A DNA stretch of 64,000 bases from Pseudomonadales bacterium (lineage in GTDB: Bacteria; Pseudomonadota; Gammaproteobacteria; Pseudomonadales; DC-out160), in NCBI GenBank assembly GCA_019090455.1, contig JAHRWA010000104.1, forward strand, positions 124,001 through 188,000. The letters are read 5' to 3'. The stretch's first letter is position 1; every line of letters starts with the position of its first letter. Both the position numbers and the translations under genes were made by a program. Under the pieces are notes generated by a model that ran no database searches, was not told the DNA's origin, and saw nothing but the letters and a program-made list of their open reading frames with translations. This document shows, piece by piece, positions 35,967 through 45,645 of the stretch.

Positions 35967-36776
35967 ATGAGCGCACAACCATCCACAATCGAAAGAGAAG
36001 TCGAAGAGATTAAATTCCCCATCCCTGGGGGGCTAGAAATGACGGGTTGGATATGTCGACCTGATGCCTCTTCAAAACCAGCACCTGCGGTACTGGTGGT
36101 ACATGAAATCTTAGGCCTAATCGATAATTTAAAACCCATTCTTCGCCGCTTTGCAGACAACGGCTACGTGGCACTCTGCCCACAGTTATTTGATAAGCCA
36201 GGTTTCAAAGCCATCTGCGTTGCCAAGACTGTGTATTCCATGATGAGCGCTCAAGGCAGCTCTGTTGATGATATGCAGGCAGCAATTGACTATCTTAAAG
36301 TGCAGGACAATGTAGATGAAAATAAGCTGGGTGTGGCGGGGTTTTGTTTTGGCGGTGGGTTTGCATTAGTGATGGGGTTATCACCCGATATCAAAGCCAG
36401 CGCACCGTATTACGGAACTTGTCCTACCTTTTTGAAAAAAATAGAAGACAGCTGCCCGGTCATCGCCAGTTATGGTGGCAAAGATCTCTCGATGTTGACT
36501 CAAATTAAGCCCTTAAAGCGTGCATTGGAAAATGCCAATATTGAGCATGAGGTCAACGTGTACCCCAACGCGGGACACTCTTATATGGTGAAGCAAAAAG
36601 AGCCTTCAATCGGCAGTAAATTATTGCAGATGTCTCCTATGCGTATCACTTACAAGCACGATGAGGCGGAAGAGAGCTGGGAGAAAATGTTAGCCTTTTT
36701 TACCAAGCATGTCTGCGATAACGAAGCGCCGTTAGTCGCTGGCTCGAATGAGCAGACTACCGAAGCGTTAACTTAG
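35967..36776 (+). CDS. Dienelactone hydrolase family protein
   Basis: This cytoplasmic alpha/beta hydrolase has the dienelactone-hydrolase triad: nucleophile Cys127 in GFCFGGG, Asp173 in YGGKD and His204 in NAGHSYM. Glu47 in HEILG is the family glutamate that activates the cysteine. At 269 residues it is slightly longer than classical dienelactone hydrolase (about 236). No aromatic-degradation genes surround it, so the natural substrate is unknown. It has a clear ATG with GAGGG upstream. Confidence 0.88.
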   Translation: MSAQPSTIEREVEEIKFPIPGGLEMTGWICRPDASSKPAPAVLVVHEILGLIDNLKPILRRFADNGYVALCPQLFDKPGFKAICVAKTVYSMMSAQGSSVDDMQAAIDYLKVQDNVDENKLGVAGFCFGGGFALVMGLSPDIKASAPYYGTCPTFLKKIEDSCPVIASYGGKDLSMLTQIKPLKRALENANIEHEVNVYPNAGHSYMVKQKEPSIGSKLLQMSPMRITYKHDEAEESWEKMLAFFTKHVCDNEAPLVAGSNEQTTEALT

Positions 36777-36801
36777 AAAGTCACTTTATTTATTTGAGGT
36801 G

Positions 36802-36832
36802 AAAAACGGCGACGTGACACTCTGTGACGTCG
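36802..36832 (-). terminator. Rho-independent terminator below the HD-domain gene
   Basis: On the minus strand, CGACGT (36832-36827) pairs with ACGTCG (36815-36810), with inner ACA/TGT pairing, and CCGTTTTT follows. It lies 10 bases below the HD gene stop and between two convergent genes. Confidence 0.65.
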
Positions 36833-36841
36833 TCAATAATG

Positions 36842-37426
36842 CTAAGCGTTAATCAGCCATCCTTTTTGCGTTGCCATTTCAATTTTTTCCCGCATCCAAG
36901 TGTGCATCTCAGGAAAATCTTTCAGAATAAATGCATGTGCTTTGACGACTTGTGATTGTTTAATTCCGTGTTCTAGCCATGCTTTTCCCCCGCTTGAAAG
37001 ATTATGTAAAAAAGGCAGTAGCCGATCAACCGCTTTGAGTAGCCTTGCTTCTTTACTGTTGCCAGTTTCTTGCTCTTCCCATAATGCAGAGAGGTCATCA
37101 ATACCGTTACCTTCATGTTGTTCGAGACGTTTGATACATTTACGTTCAGCAGTATGCGCGGAGTCTCTCTTGCTGGAATAAAGAAAGGTATCTCCGGCAT
37201 CAATTTCACCAAGATCATGAACCAATGCTAATTTTATGAGTTTCTCTTCTGAAATATCCAAATTGAAACTCTTTGAAATCGACCAACAAACCATCGCTAA
37301 ATGCCAAGAATGTTCGGCTGAGTTTTCGACGCGTTTGCCGCCAAGAAGATACGCGCGGCGATTGACGTGCTTCAGTGCGTCTAATTCGGATATAAAATGG
37401 GTGATCGCGGTTAAATCTTTCGTCAA
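36842..37426 (-). CDS. HD-domain phosphohydrolase (YfbR-like)
   Basis: This cytoplasmic HD-superfamily protein of 194 residues has the metal-binding pattern H...HD...D: ENSAEHSWHLA, ALVHDLGEIDAGD and LLKAVDRLLPFLHN. It resembles 5'-deoxynucleotidase YfbR-type proteins. The open frame runs to 37573 inside the exporter gene, but the TTG at 37426 overlaps the exporter stop as TTGA and has GAGAG eight bases upstream, so this start is preferred. Coupled translation with an RND exporter is unusual for this family. The substrate is unknown. Confidence 0.82.
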   Translation of the reverse strand: MTKDLTAITHFISELDALKHVNRRAYLLGGKRVENSAEHSWHLAMVCWSISKSFNLDISEEKLIKLALVHDLGEIDAGDTFLYSSKRDSAHTAERKCIKRLEQHEGNGIDDLSALWEEQETGNSKEARLLKAVDRLLPFLHNLSSGGKAWLEHGIKQSQVVKAHAFILKDFPEMHTWMREKIEMATQKGWLINA

Positions 37427-39813
37427 TGTGAATCTCTCAGGTTTAAGCTTCCGAGTGCGTGGGGCTCGTCTGCGGTTTGATATAATGTGACCGCTGAAAA
37501 GGGTTGTATTGATTCTTTTCTTCGGAAATAGAGTAGCAATAATGCGGGCATAAACAATAGATCGAATAACCACGCAAAAATGACGATTGAGAAAATAAAA
37601 ACGCCGACAATGACATTGGGAATAAACTGGCTAGAAGCGGCCATTACAAAACCCGCACCGATAAAAATTAGGGTCGTTGCAGTGATTCCAAACCCGACGA
37701 TATTAAATGTTTTTATTATCGCCTCATCAATGGGTAGATCCTTTTTAGCATCCTTAAATTTCATAATAAAATGGATGCTATCATCGACGACAAAACCTAA
37801 CACGATGGTAAATGCTAAGCAGGTTGCTTGGCTAATTTCACCGTAGAACGCGCCCCATAGACCAAAAAGCAATATGAAAGGCAGGGTGTTAGGGATGAGT
37901 GAAAACAATCCCCATTTTACAGAGCGAAACGCATACATCATAAATAGTGTGATAAGCAGGCTAGCGATACCGCCTCCAATCATCGCGTTATGAACAGTGT
38001 TGGTAGCCAATTTGGCAAAGATTAAATCCCTACCAGATATAGACACCTTGATCCCTCGTTGCATCCACCAATTCGAAATGTCAGATTGCAAAGCAATAAA
38101 TTCGCTATTGGATAGATCATCCGTGAATACGCTCATCAATGTTCTGGTTCGATTAGGGGATATAAATTCCGAAGTACTTTGGCCTAGCGTTAGCGACATT
38201 TCGTAAACGAGTAAAAGCTGACTGTATTCTTCTTGCGTCTTGGGCAGCTCAAATACACCAGGTGTATTATCCCATAAGTTCTTTATCTCTCGGATAATGT
38301 CATTGCTTGTAAATGTACTGACAACATCCGATCTCAGGTTCAGCCATTTTTCAAAGTCATCGATCGCCAAAAATACTTGCGGGGTGATGATCAGTTGATT
38401 CCCCTCTGCTGCCAAGTCGATGGTTAATTGAGACTCGGACCTAAAGTCTTCACTTAAAATTTCCGTCGCGGCATCAAAGTCAGTTGCGGGTGTAAAATAG
38501 TTTTTAACATCCTCGTCGATCTTGTTATAAGGGAGGGCCAAGAGTGCAGAGAGTGCTATGACCGAAAATATGCTTATTATCTCTTTTGGTTTTTTGAGTA
38601 CTAATTGCTTGGTTAGCTCAACGGTGTGCTCATTGAAAAGTTTCTTGTCTAGGTCGGGTACAGGAGCCCAGTACAGCACGCCGAGACCTAAAATAAAAGT
38701 ATAGGCAAATCCAACTACAATGCCGATCAACGCCACTTGAGCAAATAAAATAAACGGAGGCGATCCCGATATGAACAAAGTCATTAAGCCTACTCCCGTG
38801 GTGAGTGTGGTAAAAAATATAGGTTTTAGATTAGCTCTTATTGCTTCTTTTAATGCCTCTTCCTTCGTCATTGATTGCCTTAAGCAGACTCGGTATATTC
38901 CGGCTAGATGAATGCAGTCAACGACAGTTAAGGTGAACACCAGAATTAATCCAGTGGCGGAAGTCGGGTCAAATGTCACGGGTAGCCATCCGAATATTCC
39001 TGCAGTCGCCCCGAGTGTTAATCCGGATGCGACTAACCCTCCCGATAAAATCCAGTAACTACCATATACCCATGCGACTAAAAAGGAGACTAAAAAAATG
39101 GTTAATGGCATGGTGATAAACGAAAAGTTAAAAAACTCAGAGACTAAACCATCATCGAAAGCGACAGTCCCAGAAATGTACACTTCAACATCGGGAAACT
39201 TTTGCTGAATATCGAGAGCCATTTCCTCCGCCTTCGTGGCAATATCTGAAACTTGTCGATAGCGGTTTTCATCGCGAACCAGATCCAATTGGGCAATCAC
39301 CAATGCCCCCGAATGATCATCTGACACCAGCCGTCCTTTTAGTTGTGTTGTGTCTGCTAAGTATTTGTGAAATTCATCTAAATTGTTACTTTCTAATGCC
39401 CATTCGCCAAGCGGCTTTGAGTCGATTGAGTCCTCAGAGGAGATGGGTTTTTGATAGGAACTTAGAGATCGAACATAGCGAACGTTGGGCAACGTATTAA
39501 GCAAGGTGTTGGTATATTGAATAGTATTGATGTTGGCTTTAGTGATGTCGCCTTTATTGGGTAGTTTCAAATAAAATAACATTGTTTCCCCTTGCTCATA
39601 CTGCTCAAGGGTATCATCGAAACTCGTTATTAATTCACTGTTGGCTGGGAAGAATGAGCGGAAATCGGAGCCGAAACTAAGGAATAATATACCTGAAAGA
39701 GAAAGAACCCCACTAACGCTAGCAGCAATGAAAAGTGTTGAGATATTGTTATAGATCCACTCAGATATTTTATCTGATAGTGCTCTCTCCACGGTGATGC
39801 CATCTATATTCAT
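37423..39813 (-). CDS. RND superfamily (MMPL/SSD-type) exporter 1
   Basis: This 796-residue inner-membrane transporter has the two-fold RND layout. A first helix near residues 25-47 precedes a large periplasmic loop, followed by five or six helices (about 225-395) with an SSD-like region. Another helix (about 412-430) and a second loop precede the final helix bundle (about 620-770). The segments GLILVFTLTVVDCIHLAGIYR and AFTIVLGFVVDDSIHFIMKF match the conserved Asp-bearing helices of COG1033 predicted exporters. It may move lipids or hydrophobic compounds. It is divergent from a LysR regulator and paired with an HD-domain gene. Confidence 0.88.
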   Translation of the reverse strand: MNIDGITVERALSDKISEWIYNNISTLFIAASVSGVLSLSGILFLSFGSDFRSFFPANSELITSFDDTLEQYEQGETMLFYLKLPNKGDITKANINTIQYTNTLLNTLPNVRYVRSLSSYQKPISSEDSIDSKPLGEWALESNNLDEFHKYLADTTQLKGRLVSDDHSGALVIAQLDLVRDENRYRQVSDIATKAEEMALDIQQKFPDVEVYISGTVAFDDGLVSEFFNFSFITMPLTIFLVSFLVAWVYGSYWILSGGLVASGLTLGATAGIFGWLPVTFDPTSATGLILVFTLTVVDCIHLAGIYRVCLRQSMTKEEALKEAIRANLKPIFFTTLTTGVGLMTLFISGSPPFILFAQVALIGIVVGFAYTFILGLGVLYWAPVPDLDKKLFNEHTVELTKQLVLKKPKEIISIFSVIALSALLALPYNKIDEDVKNYFTPATDFDAATEILSEDFRSESQLTIDLAAEGNQLIITPQVFLAIDDFEKWLNLRSDVVSTFTSNDIIREIKNLWDNTPGVFELPKTQEEYSQLLLVYEMSLTLGQSTSEFISPNRTRTLMSVFTDDLSNSEFIALQSDISNWWMQRGIKVSISGRDLIFAKLATNTVHNAMIGGGIASLLITLFMMYAFRSVKWGLFSLIPNTLPFILLFGLWGAFYGEISQATCLAFTIVLGFVVDDSIHFIMKFKDAKKDLPIDEAIIKTFNIVGFGITATTLIFIGAGFVMAASSQFIPNVIVGVFIFSIVIFAWLFDLLFMPALLLLYFRRKESIQPFSAVTLYQTADEPHALGSLNLRDSH

Positions 39814-40020
39814 AATCAGTTCCTATATCAAAGTGTGTGTCAGGTTTACTGTTGTCAGTTTCAATTGGGTATGCACTTGCGGAGCCAGTGTTTTGGTTTG
39901 CAAAGGAATCGTCGTTTCATCATTGATTACAATCCAGATTAGAATATTTGCCCGTACAGGACTAACGAGTTATATTATTTTTTTTAGGAGAATTACTTGT
40001 GCTAATAAGTTGTTGGTGTG

Positions 40021-40926
40021 ATGGATTACAATAAGGCGAGAACGTTTGTAGAGGTCGTGGATAGTGGCAGTATTAGTGCTGCTGCGGGCCGTCTGAAACG
40101 AACCCAACAAGCGATTTCACTTCAGATACAAACTCTCGAAAAAGAGTTGGGAATTAGTTTGCTCGTACGAGAGGGTAGATCTATTGTCTTGACCGAAGGT
40201 GGGGAACATCTGTATCAAGAATTTAAAGCTCAATTCATTGCGATGGAGAACAGTGTTCAGCAGTATAAGTCTGATAGGTCTAGCGCCTCCGGTGTGATTC
40301 GAATTGGAGTGTGGGTTGATTTGAGTTCTGTCTACTTTCCAGAAATGCTAGCAACGTTTTCAAAATTATACCCCTTGGTTAAGTTTGAGATACAAACCGC
40401 TGTTGATCATGAATTAGAGGCGATGTTAATTGAAAATAAGATTGACCTTAGTCATCAAATATTTGTTGATAATTCTAAACTATTGTTCCAGGCCAATACT
40501 TTCACTTGTGAGTTTATTCCCGTAGTTTCGAAGGGGTATGCTACTTTATCTAAGTTACCCACTGATATCGTGGAGACGTTGGAAATGCCGCTGATCGACA
40601 TCTATGGGGATTATTCGGTTTATCGAGTTTGGATTAAAAAAAATGCTCGCCATTTATTGTCCGTAGCCGAGAAAAAAATGGCAGTAGTTTGTGTTACCAG
40701 CCATCAGGCCCTCAAGAATTTAGTGTTAGAGGGTTTGGGTTTTGGATTACTACCAAGAAATATGATTCAAGCTGAGTTGAGCGCGGGTGACTTGATCCTT
40801 TTACCGCTGTCGGGAGATATTGAATCGGTTCGAGTTGATATGGATATTGTGTATAAACGTAACAACAGCCTTGGTCATATACATCATGCATTCATCCAAC
40901 ATTTGTTAGACAATAAAATAGTTTGA
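40021..40926 (+). CDS. LysR-family transcriptional regulator
   Basis: This is a typical LysR regulator of 302 residues. The winged helix-turn-helix occupies residues 1-65 (FVEVVDSGSISAAAGRLKRTQQAISLQIQTLEKELGISLLVREGR), with an effector domain after about residue 90. It lies divergent from RND exporter 1 and upstream of the DUF1302-DUF1329-YCF48-RND genes, so it probably controls one or both. The Shine-Dalgarno before its ATG is weak. An 11-codon GTG-started leader frame (39999-40034) with AGGAGA upstream overlaps the start. Confidence 0.88.
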   Translation: MDYNKARTFVEVVDSGSISAAAGRLKRTQQAISLQIQTLEKELGISLLVREGRSIVLTEGGEHLYQEFKAQFIAMENSVQQYKSDRSSASGVIRIGVWVDLSSVYFPEMLATFSKLYPLVKFEIQTAVDHELEAMLIENKIDLSHQIFVDNSKLLFQANTFTCEFIPVVSKGYATLSKLPTDIVETLEMPLIDIYGDYSVYRVWIKKNARHLLSVAEKKMAVVCVTSHQALKNLVLEGLGFGLLPRNMIQAELSAGDLILLPLSGDIESVRVDMDIVYKRNNSLGHIHHAFIQHLLDNKIV

Positions 40927-41292
40927 TTTTCCGTCTTCGGTGTTTGTTGAAATACTGTTTCCTACTTCATGTGACCGCGGCCAATCAGTGTAGGAGTTGA
41001 AGTGAGAGGCGATCTCTTGTGTTTTTTGTCTTATCATTAGGTTGATTTACATAACAGGTTGACATGTTTCGCTTTTCAGACGATCTTTTGACTTGTAATA
41101 CAGGGGGTTGTTAAGGTTTACTGAAATTGATTTTTGGCATCCATAGGAGAAAACTAAATTTTTTCGAAATCGAAGTAAATTAAGAATACACGATAAATAT
41201 TGATGTAACTCTGCAACTATAAAAAAGGGACTGATTGGGAATTCGTTTTCCAACGATTTTAATAATTACTATAAAAAGAGTGGGGTGATGTT
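40927..41292. other. Intergenic region before the DUF1302 gene
   Basis: This 366-base AT-rich stretch contains no credible gene. TTGACA (41059-41064) and TTGACT (41089-41094) are possible -35 elements, but no clear -10 lies at 16-18 bases. GAGTGGGG at 41277-41284 is the likely ribosome binding site of the next gene. Confidence 0.45.
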
Positions 41293-42945
41293 TTGTATTA
41301 CGGAAAGAACAAATCCAAATTAATAAATAATGATATCAAAAAGCCAATAACACGACTGCGTGGCGTAGTGCCATCTGTATTGTTGTGTGGGTTAGCACTG
41401 GTGGCATTTAGTACTCATGCTTATGAGTTGGAATTTAATGACCGGAGTATGTCCGGTTTTATAGATACCACTTTAAGTGCAGGTGTGGCGGTAACAACAA
41501 GAAATGTGAACCCATTAAATGCAGCCCCTAGCGGGCGAGGTACTATATTTAGTACTTCTGGATCTCTCTATAGCGCACCGTTATCTTCGATTAGTGATAT
41601 AGGGTTTGACATGAAAACTGACTGGGGGAACGCCGGATTGTTTTCCCGTGTTGGTTATCTTTACGATGTTGAGATTAGAGATGGCTCGAATAGGTGTGGC
41701 AACTGTAGTGGCAGTACGCCTCAAGGAACATTGAATGGTGTGCCCGATCAAGCGCGGGATGAGTATAACAAATGGACTTTGTATGATCTGTTTGGTTTTA
41801 CTAATTTCACCATAGGTGGACATGCGACTACATACAGAATTGGTCGGCAGATAATAAACTGGGGTGAAAGTAATCTCATCAGTGGTGGTATTAGTCAGAT
41901 GATTAATCCTGCAGATTTGGCTAAGACCACTACGCCGGGTTCGGAAGTCAAAGAGCGAATGTTGCCTCAGGCAATGCATTATATCAATTTTGAAATTGAT
42001 GAAAACACCAGCCTAGAAACGTATTATGTTTGGAAGTGGGAGCGGAGTGAGTTCTTTCCTGTTGGTACCTTGTTTAGCCCTTTCGATATTATAGGTGCAG
42101 GCTTCAATCCTGATTTGTCACCGGGTTTTTCGCATCAAGGCACTGTAGAACCTGATAGCGGGGGTCAGTGGGGTGTTGCGCTACACCATATTTTTGAAAA
42201 ATATGATTATATTGATCTGGGGTTATATTGGGTACGAAGTCATGCCTTTAATCCTTATATACAGGCTCATTTTACTCCTATACTGGGTTATCGTGAAATA
42301 TGGGCAGAGGATCAAGATACTTATGGTATTTCTTTGAACGGTGAAGTGGGCAGTACCGGAATTTCTTTCCAAACAGAATTTAACCTCAAAGAAGATTTTT
42401 ACGATACGAGAGAGTGTGCGAATTCTTTCGGTTTACGTGGTACTACGGGTTGCGAAATTGGTAACTCAGATGTCTATACTTGGCTGGGAAGCTTAACCTA
42501 TTCTATCGGAGGAGGCCCATTTGGAGCTGACAAGCAGTCTTATATATTGGATGCGGTGCTGGTCAAAATTGAAGGCCAATCACGAGGAGATGCTACGGAT
42601 AAAACAGATGCACGGCTTAATTATAGCAGCCCGGGTGTGGACCAATTAGATCGCATTTTATCAGACTTTGCCTGGGGTTATACTTTTGTCATGGCGCTGG
42701 AATATAACAACCTGTTTTGGAATCTCAATGTTAAGCCTGCATTTGTGTGGGTACATCATGTGGAGGGTTACACACCATTTAATAGTTCAGCGCTAGTTGA
42801 AAACCAGCGTACTGCTAAAGTGGCGGTGACCTTTGACTATCAGAGTCAAATGTCACTCGAGTTAGCGGCTACCTGGTGGCCGGGATTGGAAGGTACTTGG
42901 TCTGATAGAGACAATGTTTCTGCTATTTTTAAATACAGTTTTTAG
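41293..42945 (+). CDS. DUF1302 outer-membrane protein
   Basis: This 550-residue exported protein belongs to the DUF1302 family. A long basic N-terminus is followed by a signal segment (VVPSVLLCGLALVAFSTHAYE). The mature part is rich in alternating aromatic and polar residues and ends in phenylalanine (KYSF), as outer-membrane beta-barrels do. Family-typical stretches include RIGRQIINWGESNLISGGI and WGVALHH. The start is TTG at 41293 with GAGTGGGG upstream. DUF1302 proteins are repeatedly found with DUF1329 proteins and RND exporters; transport of hydrophobic compounds across the outer membrane is inferred, not shown. Confidence 0.85.
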   Translation: MYYGKNKSKLINNDIKKPITRLRGVVPSVLLCGLALVAFSTHAYELEFNDRSMSGFIDTTLSAGVAVTTRNVNPLNAAPSGRGTIFSTSGSLYSAPLSSISDIGFDMKTDWGNAGLFSRVGYLYDVEIRDGSNRCGNCSGSTPQGTLNGVPDQARDEYNKWTLYDLFGFTNFTIGGHATTYRIGRQIINWGESNLISGGISQMINPADLAKTTTPGSEVKERMLPQAMHYINFEIDENTSLETYYVWKWERSEFFPVGTLFSPFDIIGAGFNPDLSPGFSHQGTVEPDSGGQWGVALHHIFEKYDYIDLGLYWVRSHAFNPYIQAHFTPILGYREIWAEDQDTYGISLNGEVGSTGISFQTEFNLKEDFYDTRECANSFGLRGTTGCEIGNSDVYTWLGSLTYSIGGGPFGADKQSYILDAVLVKIEGQSRGDATDKTDARLNYSSPGVDQLDRILSDFAWGYTFVMALEYNNLFWNLNVKPAFVWVHHVEGYTPFNSSALVENQRTAKVAVTFDYQSQMSLELAATWWPGLEGTWSDRDNVSAIFKYSF

Positions 42946-42954
42946 GGAGTATTA

Positions 42955-44361
42955 ATGATGGGTTATTTTAGAGTACTAAGAAGAGTAGCTGTATTGACTG
43001 GAGTGATGAGTTTCACTTGTTCTACTATGACGTTGGCTGCCATATCCGCAGAAGAGCGTGCGAGTATCGGTCTTGAAAATACGGTATTAACACTCTCTGG
43101 CGCGATACGAGCGGGCAACGCTGAGGGTACGATTCCCGAGTGGAAGAATGAGCCTATTGTGCCTCCTGCAAACTTTAAACCTGGCACCTTCCATACCAAC
43201 CCTTTTGCGGATGACCCTGTACTGTTTGTGATTACGGCTCAAAATTATGAGAAATATGCCGACAATCTCACGGTAGGCCAGAAGGCTCTGTTTAAAACCT
43301 ATCCTGATTACACTATGAATGTGTATAAGAGTAGGCGCTCCGCTGTTTATAAACCCTATATTTACGATGCAGCATTAAAAAATCTAGATCGTGCTGAGAT
43401 TGATCTTGCGCCTGATGTGGGTATGGGCGTTGTCGGATTTAAAGGGGCCAGAAAATCGTGGGCTTTTCCTATTCCGCATGATGGGAATGAGGCTTGGCTA
43501 AATCAAGCGACACGGCCACTCATTCCGTATATTGAAACCTGGGAGAATACACTCGCGGTAACATCGCGAGGAAAGTATGTTGTGAATAAACTCGCCATAC
43601 AAATGCATTTGCCGTGGAGTGATCCAGCCATATCAGATGAAGACTTTGACGAATACACCATGGGGCTTCTCTATTATCAGACCTTAATCGCTCCTGCCAA
43701 ATTAGCAGGTCAAGTTGTTTTGGCGAAGGACCCGTCTACATTTAATAAGAACTTTCGTAGAGCTTGGGCTTATAGTCCTGGTCAGCGACGGGTCAAGAGA
43801 GCGCCGCAAATAGTGTATGACAATCCATTAACTGCAAGTGATGGACTAGCGACTACTGATCAGAAGTTTGGGTTTAACGGCCCGAATGATCGCTTTAGTT
43901 ATAAGTTGCTAGGTAAGCGCGAGATATACGTTCCGTACAATGCCTACAAACTTCATACCGTGGAGGCAACGCCGGAAAATGTAATTAACGAGAAGGGTCG
44001 AGTGAATCAAGATTTCGCTCGATACGAGTTGCACCGAGTTTGGATTGTTGATGCAACCTTAAAAGAAGGGACTAATCATGATTATGGGCGGCGAACTTTT
44101 TATCTAGATGAAGATTCTTGGTGGATTATGTTAGCGGATGGATATGATCGACGAAATGAGATTTGGCGCCTCTGGGAAACGCATAGTGTGATGTATTATG
44201 ATGCGGGTTTTTTAAATCCTACCGCCGATTTTCAATATGATATGCATGCGGGTCGTTTGTTTGTTTCCATGTCAGACAAGAAAAACCCACCTGACACCAC
44301 TTGGTATGCTGAAGACAGTTATTTTACACCTGCGTCAGTGAGAAGAAATGGCATACGTTGA
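42955..44361 (+). CDS. DUF1329 periplasmic/outer-membrane-associated protein
   Basis: This 468-residue DUF1329 protein has a signal peptide ending near TMTLAA and family-typical stretches including LTLSGAIRAGNAEGTIPEWK and GAFPI-like KSWAFPIPHDGNEAWLN. The fold is related to LolB-type lipid-binding proteins in family descriptions. It begins nine bases after the DUF1302 gene and the next gene starts inside its end, so all are co-transcribed. A role in carrying hydrophobic substrate between the RND exporter and the outer membrane is an inference from partners. Confidence 0.87.
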   Translation: MMGYFRVLRRVAVLTGVMSFTCSTMTLAAISAEERASIGLENTVLTLSGAIRAGNAEGTIPEWKNEPIVPPANFKPGTFHTNPFADDPVLFVITAQNYEKYADNLTVGQKALFKTYPDYTMNVYKSRRSAVYKPYIYDAALKNLDRAEIDLAPDVGMGVVGFKGARKSWAFPIPHDGNEAWLNQATRPLIPYIETWENTLAVTSRGKYVVNKLAIQMHLPWSDPAISDEDFDEYTMGLLYYQTLIAPAKLAGQVVLAKDPSTFNKNFRRAWAYSPGQRRVKRAPQIVYDNPLTASDGLATTDQKFGFNGPNDRFSYKLLGKREIYVPYNAYKLHTVEATPENVINEKGRVNQDFARYELHRVWIVDATLKEGTNHDYGRRTFYLDEDSWWIMLADGYDRRNEIWRLWETHSVMYYDAGFLNPTADFQYDMHAGRLFVSMSDKKNPPDTTWYAEDSYFTPASVRRNGIR

Positions 44362-45511
44362 TTTGAAGATTATTAAAAAATCGAACTATATTAAAAATAA
44401 GAATAATAAAGCAAATTTATTATTGTGCAGCAAACTATTAGAACGTAATGGGCGTTACCGAAAGTCGGGATATCCGTTAGTCCAATTGTGCCTTCTTTTT
44501 AGTTTGCTATTAATGCCGCTGAAGGGCGCTGCAGAATCTCTGCAACGCCCGGCTTTAATGTCCCCTTTAACGAGTTATGTTTTACTGACAGATTCCGTTA
44601 ATTTGGGTGAGGGTAATGGGTATTGGGGCGTAGGGGTTTACGGCAGTATTGTTCATAGCAATGATGCTAAAACCTGGCGGCAGGCCGTTTCACCCACGCA
44701 AACATTACTGACGACGGTTGCGTTCGTAGACAAAAACTCCGGCTGGATTGGTGGACACGATACTCTAATATTGCATACCAATGATGCCGGAAAGAGCTGG
44801 GAGATTCAGTATGAAGATCCGATCACCGGTGGTGATATTCCCAAGCCCATTCTCGATATTCTATTTACCGATGAGACAACAGGTTATGCGATTGGTGCTT
44901 ATGGCCTCGTATTGCAAACTTCCAATGGGGGAAAGCTTTGGTCTCAGCTTGACGTAAGTGCCTTGTATGATCGATTGGATGCTCTCGAGATGGAGCCTGA
45001 GCCTAATTTTAATGCCGCAATTCCTTTTGCGGATAAAATTTTGATAGTGGGTGAGCTAGGGACCATTTTGATATTTGATCCTGCAACCGAAATAGAAGAC
45101 GATCGTTGGGAAATTAAAGACTCTCCTTATGCGGGTACTTTTTTCGGAGTCAAGCAAATGCGTTCGGGAGACATCTATATCTATGGTTTACGAGGCAACA
45201 TCTATCGGTCCGCAGACAATTTGCAAAGCTGGGAGAAAATTAAAACTCCTCTGCCTGCGAGTATATATGATTGCTTTGAAACGCCTGATGGTAAAGTTGT
45301 ATTTCTAGGGGCAGGCGGAACCATTCTATCCCTAGATGCGGGTAGTACCTCTAGTCACCGCCATCCTTACTCGGGTTTTGACACGTTGATGTCGGGTCAA
45401 ATAAATCAAGATAACTCTCTTATATTATTTGGTAGTCGAGGTGTTAAGAAGTTTAATCTTCAGTCATCCAAAGTTCAGTCGTCTAAGGTTCAGTCATCTA
45501 AAGTTCAATAA
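44348..45511 (+). CDS. YCF48/BNR-repeat exported protein
   Basis: This 387-residue protein carries an internal signal anchor (YPLVQLCLLFSLLLMPLKGAAE, residues 42-63) preceded by an unusually long basic N-terminus, then a YCF48-like beta-propeller with repeats such as GYWGVGVYGSIVHSNDAKTW and GWIGGHDTLILHTNDAGKSW. The C-terminus ends in three QSSKV copies. Its ATG overlaps the DUF1329 gene by 14 bases. YCF48-like proteins accompany DUF1302/DUF1329/RND sets in other proteobacteria and may act as periplasmic assembly or adaptor proteins. Confidence 0.8.
   Translation: MAYVDLKIIKKSNYIKNKNNKANLLLCSKLLERNGRYRKSGYPLVQLCLLFSLLLMPLKGAAESLQRPALMSPLTSYVLLTDSVNLGEGNGYWGVGVYGSIVHSNDAKTWRQAVSPTQTLLTTVAFVDKNSGWIGGHDTLILHTNDAGKSWEIQYEDPITGGDIPKPILDILFTDETTGYAIGAYGLVLQTSNGGKLWSQLDVSALYDRLDALEMEPEPNFNAAIPFADKILIVGELGTILIFDPATEIEDDRWEIKDSPYAGTFFGVKQMRSGDIYIYGLRGNIYRSADNLQSWEKIKTPLPASIYDCFETPDGKVVFLGAGGTILSLDAGSTSSHRHPYSGFDTLMSGQINQDNSLILFGSRGVKKFNLQSSKVQSSKVQSSKVQ
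45461..45505 (+). repeat. 15-base tandem repeat, three copies, encoding QSSKV
   Basis: CAGTCATCCAAAGTT, CAGTCGTCTAAGGTT and CAGTCATCTAAAGTT follow each other without gaps at the 3' end of the YCF48-like gene. The stop codon comes two codons later. Confidence 0.92.
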
Positions 45512-45645
45512 TTTACAAATTAAGCGTCTTAAATTCAAGGGTCGAAACCTGATCTCAAAGGGCTTCGCTATTACTGTATCGTTTTTACTCGAATCGCTAT
45601 AGGCATTAGCATTCGAATAAAGGTTTCATATAGGGAAGTTCACTT

